This document shows, one piece after another, positions 1-8,670 of a stretch of 50,968 nt of DNA; position 1 is the stretch's first letter, and every line of letters begins with the position of its first letter. The notes beneath the pieces are model-generated. The model worked only from the letters and a program-made list of their open reading frames with translations, made no database searches and was not told where the DNA came from. The stretch spans positions 1 through 50,968 of the forward strand of contig CACFOR010000006.1 of NCBI GenBank assembly GCA_902567785.1. The letters run 5' to 3'. The DNA is from an uncultured Pelagibacteraceae bacterium. Its GTDB lineage: Bacteria > Pseudomonadota > Alphaproteobacteria > Pelagibacterales > Pelagibacteraceae. Made by a program: the position numbers and the translations under genes.

Positions 1-1848
1 ATTAACCTTGTTATGGCTTTTTATAGAGCCCAAGGATTTTATTTTGCTAAAATTGATGCCGAGATCGAAAAATTAAAAAATAATAAAGTAAATATAATTT
101 ATACAATTGATAAAGGAGAAAAAGCAAAAATTGCAAAAATATATTTTTTAGGAGATAAAAAAATTAGAGAGAAAAAGCTAAGAGATGTTATTACTTCTCA
201 AGAAAACCAGTTTTGGAAATTTATTTCAAGAAGTGTTTATTTAAGCAAGGAAAGAATAGAATTAGACAAAAGATTATTAAAAAATTATTACAAAGACAAA
301 GGGTACTACGAAGTTGATGTTAAATCTACCAATGTTGAATATTCTGAAGGAGAAGGTTTTGTTTTAACTTTTAACATTAATGCTGGAACAAGGTATAAAT
401 TTAGAAAAATTTTTGCAAATATTGCAAAAACGCTTGATGAAAAAGCATTTCTTGGTTTAGAAAATGAATTTAATAAACTAGCAGGATCTTTTTATTCACA
501 AAAAAAATTAAAACTTGTATTAGATAAGATTGATGAGTTAAGTGAACAAAAAGAATTACAATTTATAAATCATAATGTTGTTGAAACATTAGACGGTAAT
601 GGAGTAGATGTTAAAATCAATATTTTTGAAGGCGATAAAGTTATAATAGAAAGAGTTAATATTATAGGAAATTCTGTTACAAATGATTCTGTTATAAGAA
701 GTGCTCTTCTAGTTGATGAGGGAGATCCATTCAGTACTTTGTTAGTTAATAAATCAATTAATAAAATTAAAGCAAGAAATATTTTTGGAAAAGTTTCTCA
801 TGAGATTTTACCAGGTTCTAATGAAGACTTTAAAGTTTTAAATATTACTGTTGAAGAAAAGGCAACTGGTGAAATTATGGCAGGCGCAGGTATTGGTACT
901 GATGGAACTAGTTTTCAATTTTCTGTTACTGAAAATAATTGGTTAGGAAGAGGTATTAAGCTTCAATCATCTTTAAATGCTTCCCAACATAAAATTAGTG
1001 GTGATATTTTCGTAAATAATCCAAATTATAATTTTTCGGGTAATGCTGTAAACGCAGGACTAGACGTTTCATCAACTGACAGATCAACTACTTCTGGTTT
1101 TAAGAGTTCAAGAACTGGAGGTGAAATAGGAACTAGTTTTGAACAATATCAAAATGTATTTATTGCCCCAACAATAACAATTGCACTAGAAGATGTAGAG
1201 GTGGATGAGGATGCTTCAGATTCGATAAAAAAAATGGAAGGAAATTTCTTTAATTCTGATTTGGGTTACTCAATTACTTTTGATAAAAGAAATCAGGCTT
1301 TTAAACCCACAAGAGGTCACAAATTAGTCTGGAGACAAAAATTGCCAATAATTCAAGATTCTTCATCAATTATGAATGGTATAGATTTTAATAAGTATCA
1401 CGATTTTTCAGATGATTTAATTGGGTCATTCAAAATTCATGCGAGATCAATCAATGGGGTTGATGATGATGTGCGGTTAACAAATCGGCTTTATGTCCCG
1501 CGAGCAAGACTTCGGGGCTTTAATCCTCATAAGGTTGGACCAAAAGATGGAGATGACTATATAGGAGGAAACTACATAACAGGATTAAGTGCTGAAGCTC
1601 AATTACCGAATCTTTTGCCTGAATCCTATAGAACAGATGTTAGCTTGTTTATAGATTCAGCCAATATATGGGGAGTTGACTACAGTGATGATATTGAAGA
1701 AACCAATAAAATTAGGTCAGCAGTAGGAATAAGTGCTAACGTGTTTACAACAATTGGTCCCCTTAGTTTTACTATAGCACAAGATTTAGCTAAATCAGAA
1801 AATGATGAAACAGAAACATTTAACTTTAGATTGGGCACATCATTCTGA
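1..1848 (+). CDS. bamA: Outer membrane protein assembly factor BamA (5' partial)
   Basis: BamA (Omp85 family) is the outer-membrane pore-forming core of the BAM complex that folds beta-barrel proteins into the outer membrane. The frame is open from base 1, so the true start lies upstream; a Met codon at 13 is internal. About 615 residues remain of a family usually near 750-800, so the signal peptide and first POTRA domain or more are missing. The N-terminal part visible is a run of POTRA repeats (for example a GNSVTNDSVIRSALLVDEGD segment near residues 219-238), followed by the beta-barrel from about residue 290. The barrel carries an RGF motif (residues 507-509 region) and ends in Phe, as BAM substrates and BamA do. 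It overlaps the next gene by one base (TGATG), which suggests one transcript with skp and the lpx genes. Confidence 0.95.
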   Translation: MNLVMAFYRAQGFYFAKIDAEIEKLKNNKVNIIYTIDKGEKAKIAKIYFLGDKKIREKKLRDVITSQENQFWKFISRSVYLSKERIELDKRLLKNYYKDKGYYEVDVKSTNVEYSEGEGFVLTFNINAGTRYKFRKIFANIAKTLDEKAFLGLENEFNKLAGSFYSQKKLKLVLDKIDELSEQKELQFINHNVVETLDGNGVDVKINIFEGDKVIIERVNIIGNSVTNDSVIRSALLVDEGDPFSTLLVNKSINKIKARNIFGKVSHEILPGSNEDFKVLNITVEEKATGEIMAGAGIGTDGTSFQFSVTENNWLGRGIKLQSSLNASQHKISGDIFVNNPNYNFSGNAVNAGLDVSSTDRSTTSGFKSSRTGGEIGTSFEQYQNVFIAPTITIALEDVEVDEDASDSIKKMEGNFFNSDLGYSITFDKRNQAFKPTRGHKLVWRQKLPIIQDSSSIMNGIDFNKYHDFSDDLIGSFKIHARSINGVDDDVRLTNRLYVPRARLRGFNPHKVGPKDGDDYIGGNYITGLSAEAQLPNLLPESYRTDVSLFIDSANIWGVDYSDDIEETNKIRSAVGISANVFTTIGPLSFTIAQDLAKSENDETETFNFRLGTSF

Positions 1849-2372
1849 TGAAATATTTAGTAAGATTTTTTGTAGTTACTTTTTTATTATTTGTTTGTAC
1901 ACATTCTTTTGCAGAGCAAAAAATAGTTATATTAGATTTAAAATATGTATTAAATAACAGCAAAGCAGGAAAAGGTGCGCAAGATTATTTAAAAAAATCA
2001 TTTAATGATAATGTAAAAAAATTTACTGATATGGAACAAGCATTAAAAAAAGAAGAAAATGATCTTTTAACAAAAAAAACAGTTTTAAGTAAGGAAGAAT
2101 ATACAAAAAAAACAGATGGTCTAAGAAAAAAAGTTATTGATTATCAGTCTCAACGAAGAGCTTCTTTAGATAAAATTGCTGCGCTAAGAGAAAAATCAAG
2201 AGAAACTTTGCTCAAACAAATCGAGCCGATTTTAAACACATATATTAAAGAAAATAATATTTCCCTAGTAGTTGATAAAAATTATACTCTGGGCGGAAAT
2301 CCGGCGAATGACATTACAACAATTATTGTTGAAAAATTAGACAAGGTACTCCCATCATTAGATTTGAAATAA
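1848..2372 (+). CDS. skp: Skp/OmpH-family periplasmic chaperone
   Basis: This is a 174-residue secreted protein. Residues 1-22 form a Sec signal peptide ending SFA, followed by the typical OmpH start (KIVILDLKYVLNNSKAGKGA). The middle, about residues 45-120, is highly charged and helical, fitting the coiled-coil tentacles with which Skp trimers hold unfolded outer-membrane proteins. The C-terminal segment (SLVVDKNYTLGG) returns to the beta body as in the family. It starts on the last base of the bamA stop and ends one base before lpxD, the usual bamA-skp-lpxD order of proteobacteria. Family assignment is strong; chaperone function is inferred from family and neighbours. Confidence 0.9.
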   Translation: MKYLVRFFVVTFLLFVCTHSFAEQKIVILDLKYVLNNSKAGKGAQDYLKKSFNDNVKKFTDMEQALKKEENDLLTKKTVLSKEEYTKKTDGLRKKVIDYQSQRRASLDKIAALREKSRETLLKQIEPILNTYIKENNISLVVDKNYTLGGNPANDITTIIVEKLDKVLPSLDLK

Positions 2373-2373
2373 A

Positions 2374-3375
2374 ATGACTAAAAATCATTTTTATGAAAAA
2401 AAAGGACCCTTCCCTTTAGATGAAATAGTAAAAACTATTGGGTGTTCAAATTTACTTGGTAATAAAAGTAACATTAATATATATGGATTTGAATCCCTGG
2501 ATAATGCTACTAAAAACGATATAACTTTTTTGAATTCTAACAAGTATAAGAATTTGTCCTTAGATACCAAAGCTGCGGCGTGCATTACATCACCTAATCT
2601 TATTAAATTTTTACCAGACCAATGTATTAAACTAGAAGTGAAAAATGTGCTTTTTGCCGTTACACAAGCATCTAAACTGTTTTATCCCAGTGCAGACTTA
2701 GATGTGCCCGACGAAAGTCTGTTAAAATCAGAAAATCTAAAAAAATTATATCCAGATGTTAAATTCGGAGAAAATGTTCTCATTGGGAAAGATGTTAAGA
2801 TTGGAAAAAAAACTTATGTAGGGAGTAATACAATAATTGAAAGCAATGTTATATTGGGAGAGAAATGTGTGATTGGTTCGTTTATAACTATAAGAAATTC
2901 AATAATTTCGGATAATGTACACATACAAGATGGAACGAAAATTGGAACCAAGGGTTTTGGTTTTATACCAATAAAAAATAAAAATATTAGAAGCCCTCAT
3001 ATAGGAAAAGTTATATTAGAAGAAGGAGTCGAAATCGGAGCTAACAGTACTATAGATAGAGGATCTCTCTCTGACACAATTATCGGAAAAAATACTTTTT
3101 TAGATAACCAAGTACACATAGCACACAATGTTCAAATTGGAAAAAATTGCATGATTGCTGGCCAAGTGGGTTTCGCTGGAAGTACTATAGTGGGAGATAA
3201 TGTTATTATAGGAGGTCAAGCAGGTATATCCGGTCATCTAAAAATTGGAAATAATGTAAAGATCGGTGGAGGAAGCGGTGTGATTAATGATATTTATGAC
3301 AACCAACAAGTTATGGGTTATCCAGCTATTTCTTTAAAAGAATTTGTTAAGCAAAGAAAAAAAAATGAAAAATAA
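2374..3375 (+). CDS. lpxD: UDP-3-O-acylglucosamine N-acyltransferase LpxD
   Basis: LpxD adds the N-linked hydroxyacyl chain in the third step of lipid A synthesis, using acyl-ACP at the inner face of the cytoplasmic membrane. The 333-residue protein has an N-terminal uridine-binding domain (about 1-110) and a left-handed beta helix of hexapeptide repeats (about 115-310) with many I-G-x-x-V steps. The catalytic histidine sits in HIAHNVQIGKN near residues 249-259. Length is normal for the family (about 330-350). It lies one base after skp and its end overlaps fabZ by 11 bases. Confidence 0.95.
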   Translation: MTKNHFYEKKGPFPLDEIVKTIGCSNLLGNKSNINIYGFESLDNATKNDITFLNSNKYKNLSLDTKAAACITSPNLIKFLPDQCIKLEVKNVLFAVTQASKLFYPSADLDVPDESLLKSENLKKLYPDVKFGENVLIGKDVKIGKKTYVGSNTIIESNVILGEKCVIGSFITIRNSIISDNVHIQDGTKIGTKGFGFIPIKNKNIRSPHIGKVILEEGVEIGANSTIDRGSLSDTIIGKNTFLDNQVHIAHNVQIGKNCMIAGQVGFAGSTIVGDNVIIGGQAGISGHLKIGNNVKIGGGSGVINDIYDNQQVMGYPAISLKEFVKQRKKNEK

Positions 3376-3820
3376 TTCTATTGATAAAAAAAAAATTGAA
3401 AGTTTACTTCCACACAGAGAACCAATGTTATTAATTGATAGATTAATAAATATTGTTCACCTAAAATCAGCCACTGCAGTTGTCAATGTAAAGAAAAATT
3501 CATTTTTTGTACAAGGACATTTTCCTGGTCAACCAGTTATGCCAGGAGTGCTTATTGTTGAAGCTTTTGGTCAATCAGCAGCAGCTTTAACGGCTTATGG
3601 TATTGATCCAAAGGAATATGAAAATAAGCTGGTTTATTTAATGAGTATTGAAAAAGCAAAATTTAGAAAACCAGTTTTACCAGACTGCGAACTCCATTTA
3701 GAGATAGAAGCTGTAAGATCACACGGTCGTGTATGGAAATATAAGGGAGTAGCCAAAGTTAATAATGAAATAATGGCTGATGCTGAATGGGCAGCCACCA
3801 TAGTTGATAGAAAAAAATAA
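3365..3820 (+). CDS. fabZ: 3-hydroxyacyl-ACP dehydratase FabZ
   Basis: FabZ removes water from 3-hydroxyacyl-ACP in type II fatty acid synthesis and competes with LpxA/LpxD for the same acyl donor, which explains its place between lpxD and lpxA. The hot-dog fold protein shows the start motif LLPHREPMLLIDR and the catalytic loop HFPGQPVMPGVLIVEA with its His and Glu. I chose the ATG at 3365 (151 residues) over a TTG at 3344, which would add only seven lysine-rich residues. The start lies inside the lpxD end, an overlap of 11 bases. Confidence 0.95.
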   Translation: MKNNSIDKKKIESLLPHREPMLLIDRLINIVHLKSATAVVNVKKNSFFVQGHFPGQPVMPGVLIVEAFGQSAAALTAYGIDPKEYENKLVYLMSIEKAKFRKPVLPDCELHLEIEAVRSHGRVWKYKGVAKVNNEIMADAEWAATIVDRKK

Positions 3821-3822
3821 TA

Positions 3823-4605
3823 ATGATTCATAATTCAAGTGTTATAGATAAAAAAGCAAAAATTGGAAAAGAAGTAAAAATAGGACCTTTTTGTTATATA
3901 GGTCCAAATGTGGAGATCAACGATTCTGCCGAGTTAGTTTCTAACGTTCATATAGAAGGAAATACCAAAGTAGGAAAAGGAACTAAAATATTTCCGTTTG
4001 CTAGTATTGGGACACAACCACAAGATTTAAAATATAAAGGAGAAAGCAACAGTCTCGAAATTGGAGAAAATAATATTATAAGAGAATATGTAACAATAAA
4101 TCCAGGAACAAAAGGTGGAGGAGGAAAAACCAAAATAGGAGATAAATGTTTATTTATGATCTCTAGTCATGTTGCTCATGACTGTCATATTGGAAACAAC
4201 GTGGTAATTGCAAACAACGTGCCGTTGGGTGGTCATGTTACAATAGAAGATTCAGTTGTCATTGGAGGAAATTCAGCAGTACAGCAATTCACCAGAATCG
4301 GTAGACTAGCCATGATAGGAGGAATGACCGGTGTATTAAAAGATGTAATTCCATTTGGTTTATCTTTTGGGAATAGAAATTATTTAAGAGGTATTAACCT
4401 TATAGGTTTAAAAAGAAAAAAATATGATAATAAAAAAATAATGGAACTTGATTCAGCTTTTAAAAAAATTTTTGCTTCCAAAAATCTTCATGAAAATTTA
4501 AGTAAAATTAATGGCGAATATAAAGATAACGATTTAGTAAAAGAGGTCATAAATTTTATTGGTAAAGATAAAAAAAGACCTATTTGTGCACCACTAAACG
4601 AATAA
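3823..4605 (+). CDS. lpxA: UDP-N-acetylglucosamine acyltransferase LpxA
   Basis: LpxA performs the first committed step of lipid A synthesis, O-acylation of UDP-GlcNAc. The 260-residue sequence is a left-handed beta helix of hexapeptide repeats (residues about 10-190) followed by a helical tail. The catalytic His lies in SHVAHDCHIGNN (near residues 109-120) and the NYLRGIN-type segment that follows the helix is present (NRNYLRGINLIGLKR). Length matches the family (about 262). It starts two bases after fabZ and shares one base with lpxI. Confidence 0.96.
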   Translation: MIHNSSVIDKKAKIGKEVKIGPFCYIGPNVEINDSAELVSNVHIEGNTKVGKGTKIFPFASIGTQPQDLKYKGESNSLEIGENNIIREYVTINPGTKGGGGKTKIGDKCLFMISSHVAHDCHIGNNVVIANNVPLGGHVTIEDSVVIGGNSAVQQFTRIGRLAMIGGMTGVLKDVIPFGLSFGNRNYLRGINLIGLKRKKYDNKKIMELDSAFKKIFASKNLHENLSKINGEYKDNDLVKEVINFIGKDKKRPICAPLNE

Positions 4606-5399
4606 TGATTGGCTTAATATTTGGAGAATCAGATTTTCCAATTCAAATTTTAAAAAAAATTAAAAAAAAACGTATAAAATATTTAGTAATAGATTTAACT
4701 AAAGGAAAAAAATTTAAAAAAGATAAACACTCTCATTGTGTTTCCATAGGTCAATTTGGTAAAATTATTAGAATACTTAAAGATAATAAATGTAAAAAAG
4801 TTTTGTTTGCTGGAAAAGTTGAAAAACCAAACTTTTCTAAAATGAGACTAGATTTTAAAGGTGTGTATTATATTTCAAGAATTATTAGAAGTTCCAAGTT
4901 AGGTGATGCAGCTATATTAAGAGAGATTATAAAAATTTTAAAACAAGAGAGAATTAAAACTCTAAATTCATTAACTTATAATCCCGAGTTAAGTTTAAAA
5001 AAAGGAAACTATTCAAAAATAAAACCTAACATGGAGGACAAATTTGATATTAAAAAAGCTATCAAAACATTAAATAGTTTAGGAAAATATAATTTTAGTC
5101 AAGGAGTTGTGGTAAGAAATAGAAAAATATTAGCAATTGAAGGAAGGGGTGGCACAAAAATAATGCTCAAGAAATGCAAAAGTAAGCAAATTAGAAACAA
5201 AGGGGTTTTAGTAAAATTTCCAAAGAAAAAACAGGATTTAAGAATAGATTTACCTGCCGTTGGATTGAAAACTTTAATTCAATGCAAGGGTGCTGGATTA
5301 AAAGGAATAGTCTTGAAAAGTAAAAAAAATGTTTTTTTGGAGAGAAAAAAATCCATAAATTTTGCAAATGAAAATAAAATGTTTATTACGGTTAAATGA
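4605..5399 (+). CDS. lpxI: UDP-2,3-diacylglucosamine diphosphatase LpxI
   Basis: LpxI (formerly DUF1009) hydrolyses UDP-2,3-diacylglucosamine to lipid X, replacing the unrelated LpxH used by enterics; alphaproteobacteria commonly use LpxI. The protein has an N-terminal Rossmann-like part starting IGLIFGESDFPIQIL and a C-terminal catalytic part with QGVVVRNRKILAIEGRGGT and an LPAVGLKTL segment typical of the family. The ATG at 4605 overlaps the lpxA stop (TAATG); an upstream GTG-type extension at 4584 would run into lpxA and adds nothing conserved. It overlaps lpxB by four bases (ATGA). The sequence is very lysine-rich, like its neighbours. Confidence 0.93.
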   Translation: MIGLIFGESDFPIQILKKIKKKRIKYLVIDLTKGKKFKKDKHSHCVSIGQFGKIIRILKDNKCKKVLFAGKVEKPNFSKMRLDFKGVYYISRIIRSSKLGDAAILREIIKILKQERIKTLNSLTYNPELSLKKGNYSKIKPNMEDKFDIKKAIKTLNSLGKYNFSQGVVVRNRKILAIEGRGGTKIMLKKCKSKQIRNKGVLVKFPKKKQDLRIDLPAVGLKTLIQCKGAGLKGIVLKSKKNVFLERKKSINFANENKMFITVK

Positions 5400-6523
5400 A
5401 AAAAATATTCGTATTAACAGGAGAACCATCGGGGGACAAATTAGCTTCAAAAGTTGTTTCTAAACTAAAAATATCCAGATCTGATATAGAGTATTTATCA
5501 GTTGGAGGAGAATACTTAAAGTCTCTAGGAATTAAATCAATTTATGATTTAAACAAAGTTACATATCTGGGATTTACTAAGGTTTTAATGAATTTATTTA
5601 AAATTAAAAAAAATATAAACGATACTGCGAGAAAAATTATTGAATTTAATCCAGATATTTTATTTTCAGTCGATAGTCCAGATTTTACTTTAAGAGTTGC
5701 AAAAAAAGTTAAAAAAATAAACTCCAATATTAAGATAATACATTTTGTTTCACCAAAAATATATGTCTGGAGAAAAAACAGAATTAAAAAATTTAAATAT
5801 TTCTTGGATCATATTTTGTTATTATTTCCTTTCGAAAAAAAATTTTATGAAGAAGAGAAAATAAAATGCACATTTACAGGCCATCCACTTCTTGAGGATA
5901 ATGGAAAAAGCAAAGTTGATTTGAATCAATTTATTAAAAAAGATAAAAAGATAATTTCAATTTACCCAGGAAGCAGATTATCCGAAATAAATATTTTAAT
6001 GCCAATATTGTCTAAGTTTGTTAAATTAATGAATGATAAATACAAGGATTTATTATTTATCTTTCATTCAACGTCTGAGTTTAACCAAATTGTTCAAAAA
6101 GAAATCTTGAAAGAAGGTTTTAAAAATTGTGAAACTATATGTGATGAAAAAATTAAATCCCAATTATTAAAACAATCTATTTTTGCAGTCGCCAAGTCAG
6201 GAACAATCTCATTAGAAATATCTAACTTCAAAGTTCCTTCTATTATTATTTATAAAATGAATATTATTAATTTTTTTATTGTTAAATTATTAGCCAAAGT
6301 AAAATTTGCAAATATTATAAATATTGCAGCCAATGAAGAGATTATTCCCGAATTATTACAATCTAAATGTAATGCAAAAAATATATTTAATACTGTTGTT
6401 GAACTTTTAAATGATGAAAAAATCTTAAAAGAGCAAATTAACAAATCCCAAAAAATAATAAATAACTTTAAAACTAATAAATCTTCAGAAATAGCTACTT
6501 CAGTTTTAATTAATAGCCTTTAA
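5396..6523 (+). CDS. lpxB: Lipid-A-disaccharide synthase LpxB
   Basis: LpxB is a GT-B fold glycosyltransferase (family GT19) that joins lipid X to UDP-diacylglucosamine. Seen: the N-terminal LTGEPSGDKLASKV motif (residues about 6-19), SVDSPDFTLR, HFVSPKIYVWRKNR, the FTGHPLLED motif, and the donor-site segment IYPGSRLSEI. The C-terminal region holds AKSGTISLE, normal for LpxB. Length (375) is typical. It is the last gene of the plus-strand block and its 3' end overlaps the end of the convergent gltX by 18 bases. Confidence 0.95.
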   Translation: MKKIFVLTGEPSGDKLASKVVSKLKISRSDIEYLSVGGEYLKSLGIKSIYDLNKVTYLGFTKVLMNLFKIKKNINDTARKIIEFNPDILFSVDSPDFTLRVAKKVKKINSNIKIIHFVSPKIYVWRKNRIKKFKYFLDHILLLFPFEKKFYEEEKIKCTFTGHPLLEDNGKSKVDLNQFIKKDKKIISIYPGSRLSEINILMPILSKFVKLMNDKYKDLLFIFHSTSEFNQIVQKEILKEGFKNCETICDEKIKSQLLKQSIFAVAKSGTISLEISNFKVPSIIIYKMNIINFFIVKLLAKVKFANIINIAANEEIIPELLQSKCNAKNIFNTVVELLNDEKILKEQINKSQKIINNFKTNKSSEIATSVLINSL

Positions 6524-7900
6524 TCTTTTTGTGATTTCATTTTTATCAAGTGATAAAATAATATTGTATATTCCTGGACCAAACTTAGATCCCGTTAAAG
6601 CAATTCTTAAGGGTTGACCAACGCCTTTAAAGTTTGTTTTATGCTTAGCAATCAATGTGTTCATCATTTCTTCAAGATTTTTTTTATTAATTTCAGAGTT
6701 TTTTTCAAACTCAGCAAGGAAGTCCTTTATAATATTTTTAGAAGATACATCTAGAAGTTTAAAGTCTTCACTAGAAATCTGAATTTTTTCCTGGAGAATG
6801 TATTGGGAGTTTTGATAAATATCCTCAAGAGTTTTGGCTTTATTTTTTAGAAAATTCATTGATTTTATAAGAGAATTTTCTTTAGAAGGATCAATCTTTT
6901 TTTTAAATTTTTCAGAATAAATTTTAAAAAATTTAAATAATTTTTTTTCTTCAATATGTTTAATATAGTATTCATTAATTGATAGTATCCTAGACATATC
7001 TAATTTAGATGGAGATTTCCCAATACCTTTTAAATCAAAAAGTTTAATACTTTCATCAAGTGTGAAAATTTCTTTATCTTTATGAGCCCAACCAAGACGT
7101 AAAAGATAATTTCTTAATGCATCAGACAAGATGCCTATTTTAATAAAATCATCAATGGTCGAGGCCTTATCTCTTTTTGAAAGTTTAGAACCTTCTTCGC
7201 TATGAATAAGAGGTATATGGGCAAACTGGGGAATATCCCATTTCATTGCTTCATAAATTTGTTTTTGTTTAAATGTATTTATTTTATGATCATCTCCTCT
7301 TATGACATGAGTAATTTTCATTATATGATCATCAACAACAGCAGATAATTGATAAGTTGGTGATCCATCTTTTCTTAAAATAACAAAATCTTCAATAATT
7401 GAGTTTGTAATATTAATCTCGCCTTGAACCAGGTCATTGACAGTTGAGTTACCAGGAATCTTACTTTTAAATCTAATTACAGGTTCAACATTACTTGGAA
7501 TTTCCAAATCTTTTGAATCTCTCCATTTTCTATTATATATATAAGGTATTCCTTGTTTTTTACATTTTTCCTTTTGTTTTTTAATTTCTTCTTCAGAGCA
7601 ATAGCATTTATATGCAAAACCTTTTTTTAAAAGCTCATCAACAATTTCTTTATGCTTTTTAATGTTTTTTGATTGGACGTATTCTTTGTCATCATGATTT
7701 ATTCCAATCCAATCAAGTGAATCTATAATTTGTTTTTTAAATTCTTCTTTTGATCTTTCTTTATCAGTATCTTCTATTCTTAAATAAAATTTACCTTTAT
7801 TATTTTTTGAAAAAAGCCAATTAAAAAGTGCAGTTCTAACACCACCTATATGAAGTGGCCCAGTAGGAGAGGGAGCAAATCTTGTTGCTACTAAACTCAT
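6506..7900 (-). CDS. gltX: Glutamyl-tRNA synthetase (class I)
   Basis: GltX charges tRNA with glutamate (and in many alphaproteobacteria, which lack GlnRS, may also misacylate tRNA-Gln). The 464-residue protein carries the class I signature FAPSPTGPLHIGG at residues 8-20 (HIGH motif as HIGG) and the second motif KLSKR near residue 240. A cysteine cluster (CYCSEEEI...EKC) resembles the zinc site of the family. It is the last gene of the minus-strand run, 19 bases after lexA. In many alphaproteobacteria gltA follows gltX towards lpxB; it is absent here. Confidence 0.95.
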   Translation of the reverse strand: MSLVATRFAPSPTGPLHIGGVRTALFNWLFSKNNKGKFYLRIEDTDKERSKEEFKKQIIDSLDWIGINHDDKEYVQSKNIKKHKEIVDELLKKGFAYKCYCSEEEIKKQKEKCKKQGIPYIYNRKWRDSKDLEIPSNVEPVIRFKSKIPGNSTVNDLVQGEINITNSIIEDFVILRKDGSPTYQLSAVVDDHIMKITHVIRGDDHKINTFKQKQIYEAMKWDIPQFAHIPLIHSEEGSKLSKRDKASTIDDFIKIGILSDALRNYLLRLGWAHKDKEIFTLDESIKLFDLKGIGKSPSKLDMSRILSINEYYIKHIEEKKLFKFFKIYSEKFKKKIDPSKENSLIKSMNFLKNKAKTLEDIYQNSQYILQEKIQISSEDFKLLDVSSKNIIKDFLAEFEKNSEINKKNLEEMMNTLIAKHKTNFKGVGQPLRIALTGSKFGPGIYNIILSLDKNEITKRLKAIN

Positions 7901-7919
7901 GAATTATTATTAGACTATT

Positions 7920-8600
7920 TTATTGGAAGTTTCTATATAAAGATACAAGTACGCCCTGAACTTTTACTCTGTCAGGACCAAAAATCTTAGTTTCATATCT
8001 TTTGTTTGCACTTTCAAGAGCTATGACTTTACCTTTTTTTCTTATTCTTTTTAACATAGCTTCATGGTCATCAATTAAAGCAACAACAATTTGACCATTA
8101 TCAGCAGAATTAGTTTTTTTAACAATTACAGTATCTCCATCATTTATCCCAGCTTCAATCATAGAATCTCCCGAAACCTTTAATCCAAAATGATCTCCTC
8201 CCTTGCTAAGTTCTTCTGGAATTGCAACTCTACTTACTTCATTTTGAATAGCTTCAATAGGAGTACCAGCAGCTATTTTACCTAATACAGGAATTTCATG
8301 AACGCTTCTTTTGGTTTTTTCAGAATCTAGCCCCCCTTTTATTACACTAGGTGAAAAAGAGTTATATATATCATTTGCACTTGCTGTTTCTGGTAATTTT
8401 AAGACTTCCAATGCCCTAGCCTTGTGAGCTAATCTTTTTATAAATCCTCTTTCTTCTAAAGCAGAAATTAGTCTATGAATCCCAGATTTTGATTTGAGGT
8501 TTAAAGAATTTTTCATTTCTTCATAGGAAGGTGACACACCTGATGATCTGATTTTTTTATTTATAAATAAAAGTAGGTTTTTTTGTTTTTTAGTAAGCAT
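7920..8600 (-). CDS. lexA: LexA repressor, SOS regulator
   Basis: LexA represses SOS genes and cleaves itself when RecA is activated by DNA damage. Counting from the ATG at 8600 (226 residues), the winged-helix DNA-binding domain covers about 1-65. The self-cleavage bond is Ala111-Gly112 in [11 protein letters not shown], and the serine/lysine catalytic pair is Ser146 (VSGDSM) and Lys184 (EAMLKR), so all parts for autoproteolysis are present. An in-frame ATG at 8618 would add MYDICS, but it falls where transcription should begin given the promoter described below, and family proteins start MLT-KQ. A GTTC-N7-GTTC operator lies 24 bases upstream, so the gene is probably autorepressed. Confidence 0.94.
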   Translation of the reverse strand: MLTKKQKNLLLFINKKIRSSGVSPSYEEMKNSLNLKSKSGIHRLISALEERGFIKRLAHKARALEVLKLPETASANDIYNSFSPSVIKGGLDSEKTKRSVHEIPVLGKIAAGTPIEAIQNEVSRVAIPEELSKGGDHFGLKVSGDSMIEAGINDGDTVIVKKTNSADNGQIVVALIDDHEAMLKRIRKKGKVIALESANKRYETKIFGPDRVKVQGVLVSLYRNFQ

Positions 8601-8623
8601 AGAACAAATATCGTACATCTACT

Positions 8624-8652
8624 GTTCTACAAAAGTTCTCTTTTAATATCAA
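8624..8652 (-). promoter_or_regulatory. lexA promoter with alphaproteobacterial SOS box
   Basis: Two GTTC words at 8624-8627 and 8635-8638 are separated by exactly seven bases, the direct-repeat SOS box known from alphaproteobacteria (GTTC-N7-GTTC); on the lexA strand it reads GAAC-N7-GAAC. On that strand I also see a sigma70-like promoter: TTGATA at 8652-8647, a 17-base spacer, then TAGAAC at 8629-8624, so the operator covers the spacer and the -10 element. An imperfect half-pair (GAAC at 8602-8605, GTAC at 8613-8616, again seven bases apart) lies between the operator and the start codon. The site match is seen; repression is inferred. Confidence 0.8.
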
Positions 8653-8670
8653 TGCAAAATAAGCCTTTAT

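Noticed and set aside
13-15. ATG at 13 as the true start of bamA
   Set aside because: The frame is open to base 1 and the protein would lack a signal peptide and N-terminal POTRA domain; the gene is cut by the window edge.
8653-8670. Small AT hairpin (AAATAA/TTATTT) between trpC and lexA as a terminator
   Set aside because: The stem is six A-T pairs only with no proper T tract; too weak and expected by chance here.
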